Shown here in pieces: positions 27,422 through 34,039 of a DNA stretch of 64,000 nucleotides. The stretch comes from Candidatus Gastranaerophilales bacterium (GTDB lineage Bacteria > Cyanobacteriota > Vampirovibrionia > Gastranaerophilales > Gastranaerophilaceae), in NCBI GenBank assembly GCA_944324945.1, contig CALUYE010000006.1:42912-106911 (forward strand), written 5' to 3'. Each line of letters starts with the position of its first letter. Positions within the stretch are counted from its first letter, which is position 1. The notes under the pieces were generated by a model. That model had not been told where the DNA came from. It ran no database searches and saw nothing but the letters and a program-made list of their open reading frames with translations. The position numbers and the translations under genes are program-made.

Positions 27422-27979
27422 ATGTCTAAAACTACTACAGGTAATTTAAAAGACCGCTATACAAACGAAATAAGAGCAAAATTAAAAGAAGAATTCGGCT
27501 ACACAAATGATATGCAAATTCCGAAAATGTCTAAAATTGTTCTTAATATGGGTGTCGGCGAAGCTTCACACAACTCAAAATTAGCTGAAAATATTGTTTC
27601 TCAGCTTACTAAAATTGCAGGTCAAAAAGCATTATCTACAAAAGCTAAAAAATCTATCGCTTCATACAAATTAAGAGAAGGAATGCCCGTTGGTGCTATG
27701 GTTACTCTTAGAGGCGAGAGAATGTATGACTTTTTCCAAAAACTTGTATGTGTAGTACTTCCCAGAATCCGCGACTTTAGAGGCGTTAGCCCCAAAAGCT
27801 TCGATGGCAGAGGAAATTATACATTCGGTTTAAAAGAACAATCGCTGTTCCCTGAAATTCATTATGAAGAAGTTGATATCGTTAAAGGTATGAATGTTTC
27901 AATCATCACAACAGCAAGAACCGATGATGAAGCAAGAAGCTTATTGAAACACTTGGGAATGCCTTTTAAACACAAATAA
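27422..27979 (+). CDS. rplE: Ribosomal protein L5
   Basis: A 185-residue L5 with [17 protein letters not shown], the [11 protein letters not shown] loop and [18 protein letters not shown]. It binds 5S rRNA. A 74-base structured gap precedes it, with AAAGGAAAA before the ATG. Confidence 0.97.
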   Translation: MSKTTTGNLKDRYTNEIRAKLKEEFGYTNDMQIPKMSKIVLNMGVGEASHNSKLAENIVSQLTKIAGQKALSTKAKKSIASYKLREGMPVGAMVTLRGERMYDFFQKLVCVVLPRIRDFRGVSPKSFDGRGNYTFGLKEQSLFPEIHYEEVDIVKGMNVSIITTARTDDEARSLLKHLGMPFKHK

Positions 27980-28004
27980 TTAAATATAGGAGAAAACTTT
28001 AAAT

Positions 28005-28211
28005 ATGGCTAAAAAAGCAATGATAGAAAAAGAGCAAAGAAGAGAAGCTCTGGCTGCAAAAGGAAAATATCCGAAAGTCAGACTTCATAACCGTTGTTCA
28101 ATTTGCGGCAGGCCTCACGGTTTCCACAGAGACTTCGGTATTTGCAGAATTTGCCTAAGAAAAATGGCACATCAAGGCTTATTACCCGGTGTTACAAAAG
28201 CATCTTGGTAA
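28005..28211 (+). CDS. rpsN: Ribosomal protein S14, zinc-binding type Z
   Basis: A 68-residue S14 of the short zinc class: Cys31-S-I-Cys34-G-R-P-H-G and Cys47-R-I-Cys50, followed by R-K-M-A-H-Q-G-x-L-P-G-V-x-K-A-S-W. A few residues longer at the N-terminus than the usual 61. GGAG precedes the ATG. A strong terminator follows directly, which is unusual because rpsH normally continues the operon. Confidence 0.97.
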   Translation: MAKKAMIEKEQRREALAAKGKYPKVRLHNRCSICGRPHGFHRDFGICRICLRKMAHQGLLPGVTKASW

Positions 28212-28229
28212 TTTAAGTAAATTATTATT

Positions 28230-28257
28230 AAAAAAGCCCCTATCTAGGGGCTTTTTT
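28230..28257 (+). terminator. Intrinsic terminator after rpsN, interrupting the spc operon
   Basis: AAAAAGCCCC, loop TATCTA, GGGGCTTTTTT: a ten-base-pair GC-containing stem with a clean T run on the plus strand. The mirrored A run also allows function on the minus strand. Confidence 0.9.
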
Positions 28258-28260
28258 AAT

Positions 28261-28500
28261 AAAGCTAATTATTTGAGACATCCTGAGTAATATCAACAAC
28301 GTTAAATTTTCCTTTTTTGTCAACAGTCTGCGTCTTTATAAAACACCTGCAAATTTAAACGCATAAAATTTAACTCTTAAAGCTTCGGACACATTCTTTA
28401 AATATATGCCTTTATAATAGCCGCGTGTTATTTTTTATATATGTATCTGCGAATTTAAGACCTTTTCTATATCATTGAATTTGATTTCATAAATACACAA
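28261..28500 (-). pseudogene. Frameshifted gene remnant, family unknown
   Basis: No long open frame exists, but reading the minus strand with three frame changes gives a coherent low-gap peptide. It runs CIYEIKFNDIEKVL, then KFADTYIKNNTR, then GYYKGIYLKNVSEALRVKFY and AFKFAG, then FIKTQTVDKKGKFNVVDI and TQDVSNN, ending at a TAG near 28266. The frame breaks lie near 28455, near 28422 and near 28345. This looks like the C-terminal end of a decayed gene of about 80 codons. It lies downstream of the small gene at 28526-28762 on the same strand. The family is not recognised. Confidence 0.55.
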
Positions 28501-28525
28501 TCCAAAAGAGACATAATATCAATAT

Positions 28526-28762
28526 TTAAGCGTATAAATCAACGACGCGATATTCTTTAAAATCATCTTTTGCCTGCGATTTTATAAACGCTGCTGCAAA
28601 CTCGCCAGAAGTTACGCCGTTAAATAATTCTTTATCACCGTTATCAAATGTAACTTCAGTTTTATAACTTAACGAATTTCCTGTTTGTCTGAAAGTTCTG
28701 ACTTTATCCGGGTTAATATATAAACCGCCCGCGTTAATAAGGCCGCCTGAAAAATTTATCAT
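28526..28762 (-). CDS. Small hypothetical protein inside the ribosomal cluster
   Basis: A 78-residue protein starting at the ATG at 28762, chosen because GGAG lies seven bases upstream (the frame extends to 28852 without any ribosome site). It reads MINFSGGLINAGGLYINPDK in its first part, then a beta-rich segment (SYKTEVTFDNGDKELFNG) and an amphipathic helix. No signal peptide or cysteine. It is transcribed against the ribosomal genes and sits between rpsN and rpsH with a gene remnant after it. Function unknown. Confidence 0.6.
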   Translation of the reverse strand: MINFSGGLINAGGLYINPDKVRTFRQTGNSLSYKTEVTFDNGDKELFNGVTSGEFAAAFIKSQAKDDFKEYRVVDLYA

Positions 28763-28936
28763 TATTATCTCCTTTATCTGTGATATATCAATATAATGTC
28801 TGTAAATATTATTTTTTGACAGATAATAAGTTTTGTTACGAAAAATTTGCATTTAAATTTTGTTTAAATTAAGATTGTTAATGCTATACAGTTAACTAAA
28901 CTACAAGACTTGTTCTTGCAAGTAGAAAGGAAAATT

Positions 28937-29332
28937 ATGACAATAAGCGATCCTATAGCAGACGCTCTGACACGTATCAGAAATGCTAACTTAGTGAAAC
29001 ATGAATCAGTTTCAATGCCTCACTCAAACTTAAAAGAAGAACTTATAAAAGTTCTTAAAAAAGAAGGCTATGTAGACAGCTACACGGTAGAAGAAGTAAA
29101 AGGCTTCAAAGAAATCAATATCACTCTTAAATACGATAACAACCAAAGCGTTATCACAGGCTTAAAAAGAATTTCAAGACCGGGTTTAAGAGTATATTCA
29201 AAAGCTAAAAATATGCCAAGAGTATTTGACGGTATGGGAATTGCCGTTGTATCAACTTCAAAAGGCTTAATGACCGAAAAAGAAGCACGCGCAAATAAAC
29301 TTGGCGGTGAAATACTTTGCTACGTATGGTAG
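28937..29332 (+). CDS. rpsH: Ribosomal protein S8
   Basis: A 131-residue S8 with [27 protein letters not shown] and the C-terminal [18 protein letters not shown]. The start is the ATG at 28937, with GAAAGGA upstream; the frame extends to a TTG at 28910 that would add nine unusual residues. It needs its own promoter because a terminator and opposite-strand genes precede it. Confidence 0.96.
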   Translation: MTISDPIADALTRIRNANLVKHESVSMPHSNLKEELIKVLKKEGYVDSYTVEEVKGFKEINITLKYDNNQSVITGLKRISRPGLRVYSKAKNMPRVFDGMGIAVVSTSKGLMTEKEARANKLGGEILCYVW

Positions 29333-29402
29333 TATCTTAGGGTTAAATCGCTAAAAATGCGATGCGTTCCCGCTTAACAGTTAAAAGCAAAAGGAGAAAA
29401 TT

Positions 29403-29942
29403 ATGTCAAGAATCGGTAAATTACCAATTACAATACCTGACGGTGTTGAAGTAAAAATTAACGGAAATGTTGTAACCGCAAAAGGCCCCAAAGGCGAAGA
29501 ATCGGTTGAGTTTCCCAATGAAATAGAAGTTTTGGTTCAAGATAAAGAAGTTATCGTTAACAGAAAAAGCGATGACAGAAAATCAAGAAGCCTTCACGGA
29601 CTTTTTAGAACCCTTGTTTCAAATGCAGTAACGGGTGTCAAAACACCTTTTGAAAAGAAACTTGAAATAGTCGGTGTAGGTTATCGTGCAGCTATGCAAG
29701 GAAGTGCAATTAACTTATCACTTGGTTATTCACACCCTGTTATTATTGAACCTCCAAAAGGAATTACAATTGCTGTTGAAGCAAATACAAAAATCACTGT
29801 TTCAGGTTCAAACAAACAAATGGTCGGCGATATAGCAGCCTTAATTCGTTCTAAACGTCCTCCTGAAGTATACAAAGGAAAAGGTATTAAGTACGAAGGC
29901 GAATATATCGCAAGAAAAGCAGGTAAAGCAGGTAAAAAATAG
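29403..29942 (+). CDS. rplF: Ribosomal protein L6
   Basis: A 179-residue L6 beginning MSRIGKLPITIPDGV and containing the signature RPPEVYKGKGIKYEGE near the end. Two homologous domains as usual. AAAGGAG precedes the ATG. A 70-base gap after rpsH holds a short ATCGC/GCGAT hairpin. Confidence 0.97.
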   Translation: MSRIGKLPITIPDGVEVKINGNVVTAKGPKGEESVEFPNEIEVLVQDKEVIVNRKSDDRKSRSLHGLFRTLVSNAVTGVKTPFEKKLEIVGVGYRAAMQGSAINLSLGYSHPVIIEPPKGITIAVEANTKITVSGSNKQMVGDIAALIRSKRPPEVYKGKGIKYEGEYIARKAGKAGKK

Positions 29943-30005
29943 TAAATAAGTTGCCAATATAAACCGACTTTTAAAAAGATTCGGTTTTGGTGAAAGGAAA
30001 ATGAA

Positions 30006-30368
30006 ATGATTAAAAATATTAATAAAAAAGAACAAACAAGAAAAAGACACCAAAGAGTACGTCTTAAAATTTCAGGAGATTCTCAATATCCCCGTCTTGC
30101 TGTTTATCGTTCTCTTAAACACATCTATGCACAAATCATAGATGATACAAAAGGGGTTACTTTGGTTTCATCTTCTTCAAAAGTTAAGGAACTTGAGCTA
30201 AAACACGGCGGAAATATTGAAGCAGCAAAAGCAGTAGGTGCAGACATTGCAAAAAAAGCTTTAGCTAAAGGAATTGAAGGCGTTGTGTTTGACAGAGGCG
30301 GTTTCTTGTTCCACGGCAGAGTTGCAGCTTTAGCAGATGCTGCAAGAGAAGCAGGGCTTCAATTCTAG
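30006..30368 (+). CDS. rplR: Ribosomal protein L18
   Basis: A 120-residue L18 with [23 protein letters not shown] and the C-terminal [27 protein letters not shown]. It binds 5S rRNA. The gene that normally follows, rpsE, is missing and a terminator comes 31 bases after the stop. Confidence 0.97.
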   Translation: MIKNINKKEQTRKRHQRVRLKISGDSQYPRLAVYRSLKHIYAQIIDDTKGVTLVSSSSKVKELELKHGGNIEAAKAVGADIAKKALAKGIEGVVFDRGGFLFHGRVAALADAAREAGLQF

Positions 30369-30398
30369 TTTGAGTTTAATCAATACCAATATAATTAA

Positions 30399-30427
30399 TA
30401 AAAGAGGCACAAATTATGCCTCTTTTA
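30399..30427. terminator. Bidirectional terminator after rplR
   Basis: TAAAAGAGGCA (30399-30409) and its complement (30417-30427) with A and T runs on both sides. It can serve rplR and the convergent small gene at 30443. Confidence 0.85.
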
Positions 30428-30442
30428 TTATAAATAATTATA

Positions 30443-30751
30443 TCAGCCGAAATGCACAGTACTTTTTTCTATGTCACGCAGATAATAATCCGAAGCTTCA
30501 TCAATACTATCCCAGATAACTGTTTCAAGCAACTCACCGTTTTTGTTATCAAAAGACGATTCTTTTATACTGCCGTTTTCATAAAAATCAACCACTTTCT
30601 CGTTAATTTCATTCCCGTCTTTATCAAATCTTTTACAAAGCAAGGATTCATCTTCGCGATAATAACTTGTAACACCATCTTCTTTTTTTACGCGACCGTT
30701 GTGAATTGCATCCACTTTTTGCGTAATATGCGACATTTCAGAAAATTCCAT
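30443..30751 (-). CDS. Small protein with MORN-like repeat
   Basis: A 102-residue soluble protein. The central part (LCKRFDKDGNEINEKVVDFYENGSIKE, in sections) alternates short beta strands with D-x-D/N-G and Y-x-N-G turns, as in the MORN_2 / YwqK repeat family. Proteins of that family are often called antitoxin components, but the role is unproven. An AGGAG site lies eight bases before the ATG. It is convergent with rplR. Confidence 0.6.
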   Translation of the reverse strand: MEFSEMSHITQKVDAIHNGRVKKEDGVTSYYREDESLLCKRFDKDGNEINEKVVDFYENGSIKESSFDNKNGELLETVIWDSIDEASDYYLRDIEKSTVHFG

Positions 30752-30957
30752 TATATCGACTCCTTATTAACAGTACCTTAATATCTTAACGACAATATAT
30801 TGTTAAAACTTTATAAACAAATTAAAAAATTGTTACATAATTTAACTTTATAACTAACTTTGTAACATTATTTTAACAATTTGATAAAAAAATCAAAGTT
30901 TATATATAAATTGCCGATATATAAATACATAGTGTACAAAGGTGAAAGGTTTTAATT

Positions 30958-32754
30958 ATGAGTGGCAATGTTTCAAAATTTGGTGATTTAACACTGAATA
31001 CGCAAAAATCCGTAACCGTAACTCAATGGGGGAAAGCAAACAATGAAGGAGTTAGAAATGATTCCTTGTGGAATATTGCAAAAAACTACGGACAAGAAAC
31101 TCTTGGCCGCGAGCTTAACAATGAAGAAATTGCACAAATTATGACAGAACTTGCTCAAGCACGCGAAGGCGAAGGAACAACTCAGGAAAAACTTGAACAA
31201 ACCCTTCAGACAAACGAAGAAATTATTATCCCGCTTAAAACCCAGCTCGACACACTAAACACAGCAGTATCCGAAGCAATGCAAACAAGACAAGCACTTG
31301 TTAGTGAACTTGGTGAATTAAATACAAAGGTAAATGAGTGTAACAAAAATGTGTCTGAAGCATTAAGCGCATATTTAGCAGTAAAAGACAGCGATGACAA
31401 TGAAGCCATAGAAAGCGCTTATCAAGCTTACCAGCAAGCCCTTCAAGAATTAAAAAACGCGCAAAATGAAGTTGAGCGCAAACAAGATGAAATAACTCAA
31501 ACAGATAATGAAATAGAATCTTTAAACAACGAACTGGATGAACTAAAAGAACAAATTGATACAACCGAAGAAAACTGTCAAAATGAAGTTGATGAATTAA
31601 GTAAAACAATTGAAGAATACCAAAAAGAGGCATCTGCCAAACAAGAAGAGCTTAATAATGCAAGAGAAGCTTGTATAAAAGCAAATGAATTAACTAATCA
31701 AGCAGTTAATGCAGGCGTTGTCGAAAGTAATTCAGGACAGCCGAAATTAAACGAAGACGGCAGTTTAAAATTTGTTGAACTAAATGATACAATAGCCGAT
31801 AACCTTGAAAATATTAAAATCGGCGATGAAGGTGATATAGAAGGAACACAAGAAAACACCAAAGATTGGGAATTTAGCCAGGAAGAAAAAGACAAATATT
31901 TCTCGGAAGGCTCAATTTATGAATCATACGCATTTGATGAATTAAAAGAAGAATATCAAAGTCTATATGGCAATTATGCCACAATGCCAAGTGAAGACCT
32001 TGAAGAATTAAATGCTTCAAAAATTCGAATAGAAGAATACTGCAAAACCGTTGATAAATTACAACCTCTTGATGCTAAAAAGGTTATGGAGCTTTACCCT
32101 GAAATAACGGATGAAAATGAAGCCGAAAAAATAGCACAAAAGGTAAATATATATTCTAACAGCGATTCTAAATACGAAAATTATACAAATACATTCTCAA
32201 ACCTTATCGGAAGCGGAAAATCAGTAGGTGAAGCAAGAGATATTGTTCTTGAAATGCAGCAATTTGCTATTGAAACAGCCCAAAGAGACGTTAAACTTGA
32301 ATCATATACCCCATCAGAAAGAATATATTTACAAGAAGCTCTGGGAGACGAATATAATACACTTAATGCTACGCCATCAGTAATTTATCAAAACAATGCA
32401 AGATACATAGGAACACTTGAAAACGGAATTTCAAAAAACTCACTTTCATTAATAGATGATATAACAAATAAGTCGGATGAACAGCTTAAAAATCTTGAAA
32501 GTAAAGCAACTTCAGGCAGCGATGAACAAAAACTTCTTGAAGCTTATGATAAATTCATGGAATTATATGATGATAATCACAATAGTGGATTTTTAGGAAT
32601 CGGAGACGACGGTTCATCGGATGCCAAAAAACAGGCTGAAGCATTCATTAAGCATATTGCAAACGGCACCGTTCCGACAAGCGGAGCATACAATTCAATT
32701 GAGGATGTAATAGATGCGCTAAATCAATATGCCGATAATTGGAGCGCGCAATAA
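30958..32754 (+). CDS. Large coiled-coil protein with N-terminal LysM-like segment
   Basis: A 598-residue protein. Residues ~18-95 read as a stretched LysM (NDSLWNIAKNYGQETLGRELNNEE ... TNEEIIIPL, in parts), the peptidoglycan-binding fold. Residues ~75-245 are a long heptad-rich Glu/Gln/Lys/Asn coiled coil. The remainder is acidic and helical with no known fold. There is no signal peptide, so export, if any, uses another route. GAAAGG precedes the ATG about ten bases away. It shares the coiled-coil style of the protein at 43718-45907. Function unknown; wall attachment is inference. Confidence 0.6.
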   Translation: MSGNVSKFGDLTLNTQKSVTVTQWGKANNEGVRNDSLWNIAKNYGQETLGRELNNEEIAQIMTELAQAREGEGTTQEKLEQTLQTNEEIIIPLKTQLDTLNTAVSEAMQTRQALVSELGELNTKVNECNKNVSEALSAYLAVKDSDDNEAIESAYQAYQQALQELKNAQNEVERKQDEITQTDNEIESLNNELDELKEQIDTTEENCQNEVDELSKTIEEYQKEASAKQEELNNAREACIKANELTNQAVNAGVVESNSGQPKLNEDGSLKFVELNDTIADNLENIKIGDEGDIEGTQENTKDWEFSQEEKDKYFSEGSIYESYAFDELKEEYQSLYGNYATMPSEDLEELNASKIRIEEYCKTVDKLQPLDAKKVMELYPEITDENEAEKIAQKVNIYSNSDSKYENYTNTFSNLIGSGKSVGEARDIVLEMQQFAIETAQRDVKLESYTPSERIYLQEALGDEYNTLNATPSVIYQNNARYIGTLENGISKNSLSLIDDITNKSDEQLKNLESKATSGSDEQKLLEAYDKFMELYDDNHNSGFLGIGDDGSSDAKKQAEAFIKHIANGTVPTSGAYNSIEDVIDALNQYADNWSAQ

Positions 32755-32762
32755 TTTTTTAT

Positions 32763-32790
32763 AAAGAGTCTTTTTAAAAGACTCTTTTTT
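32763..32790 (+). terminator. Intrinsic terminator after the coiled-coil gene
   Basis: AAAGAGTCTTTT (32763-32774) and its complement (32776-32787) followed by a T run. Confidence 0.8.
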
Positions 32791-32831
32791 TATAGTAAAA
32801 TTAATTTAATACTGCCTTAAGGAGAAAAAGT

Positions 32832-34010
32832 ATGAAAATTAATGAAAACTATAAAAATCTTGAAACAAGCTATCTTTTTTCAACTATTGCAAAAAAAGTC
32901 TCGCAATTTATCGAAAACAATCCGCAAAAAAAAGTGATTCGCCTTGGTATAGGTGATGTTACAAGACCTTTGTGTAAAAGCGTAGTTGATGCAATGAATA
33001 AAGCAGTTGATGAAATGGGTACCCCTGAAGGATTTAGAGGCTATGGCCCCGAACAGGGATATGAATTTTTAAAAGACGAAATTCAAAATTATTATAAAAA
33101 AAGAAATGTTTTACTTAAAAATGATGAAATTTTTATCTCGGATGGAGCAAAATCAGACCTTGGAAATATTCTTGATTTATTTTCAACCGATAACAAAGTT
33201 TTAATTCCTGATCCTGTTTATCCTGTTTATGTGGATACAAATTTAATGCAAGGCAGAAAGATTGAATTTTTGGAAGCAAATGAAGAAAATGATTTTCTCC
33301 CCATGCCTGATTTTAATACAAAAGCCGATATCATCTATCTTTGTTCCCCCAATAACCCAACGGGTGCTGTTTATAATAAAGAACAATTAAAAAAATGGGT
33401 TGATTATGCGCTTAAAAATAATGCCGTAATCTTGTTTGACGCGGCTTATGAATGTTTTATTGATGATAACAATTTACCTCACAGTATTTTTGAAATTGAA
33501 GGAGCTAAAAATTGCGCAATCGAATTTTGTTCTTTTTCAAAAACCGCAGGTTTTACAGGAACCCGCTGCGGCTATACCGTAGTTAGCGATGAATTGAATT
33601 TTGACAATATGAGCTTAAATAAAATGTGGCTAAGACGCCAGACAACAAAATTCAACGGCGTACCCTACATTGTTCAAAGAGGCGCACAGGCCGTATTTAG
33701 CGAATCGGGTCAAAAAGAAATTTTTGAAAATATCAACTATTATAAAAGAAACGCAAAAATAATAGCAGACACATTAAAAAAACACAATATCTATTTTACG
33801 GGAGGCATCCACTCCCCCTATATCTGGTTAAAATGTCCGAACAATATGAAATCCTGGGAATTTTTTGATTTTCTGCTTGAAAAAATACAAGTTGTCGGAA
33901 CCCCGGGTGCAGGTTTTGGTAAAAACGGAGAAGGTTTTTTCCGCTTAACTTCCTTTAATACCTACGAAAACACCCTTGAAGCAATGAAGCGCTTAGATGG
34001 GATATTATAA
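32832..34010 (+). CDS. dapL: LL-diaminopimelate aminotransferase
   Basis: A 392-residue class I PLP aminotransferase. It opens with NENYKNLETSYLFSTIAKKV and IRLGIGDVTRPL, then GFRGYGPEQGYEFLKDEI, and has FSKTAGFTGTRCGYTV with the PLP lysine in S-F-S-K. These are DapL hallmarks. DapL converts tetrahydrodipicolinate directly to LL-diaminopimelate for lysine and peptidoglycan, a route typical of cyanobacteria and relatives, chlamydiae and plants. An AAGGAG site precedes the ATG and terminators flank the gene, so it is monocistronic. Confidence 0.95.
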   Translation: MKINENYKNLETSYLFSTIAKKVSQFIENNPQKKVIRLGIGDVTRPLCKSVVDAMNKAVDEMGTPEGFRGYGPEQGYEFLKDEIQNYYKKRNVLLKNDEIFISDGAKSDLGNILDLFSTDNKVLIPDPVYPVYVDTNLMQGRKIEFLEANEENDFLPMPDFNTKADIIYLCSPNNPTGAVYNKEQLKKWVDYALKNNAVILFDAAYECFIDDNNLPHSIFEIEGAKNCAIEFCSFSKTAGFTGTRCGYTVVSDELNFDNMSLNKMWLRRQTTKFNGVPYIVQRGAQAVFSESGQKEIFENINYYKRNAKIIADTLKKHNIYFTGGIHSPYIWLKCPNNMKSWEFFDFLLEKIQVVGTPGAGFGKNGEGFFRLTSFNTYENTLEAMKRLDGIL

Positions 34011-34012
34011 TT

Positions 34013-34036
34013 AAAAGCCTCCAAAAGGAGGCTTTT
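34013..34036. terminator. Terminator between dapL and the starch-synthase-like gene
   Basis: AAAAGCCTCC, loop AAAA, GGAGGCTTTT: a perfect ten-base-pair stem usable from both strands. Confidence 0.85.
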
Positions 34037-34039
34037 AAA

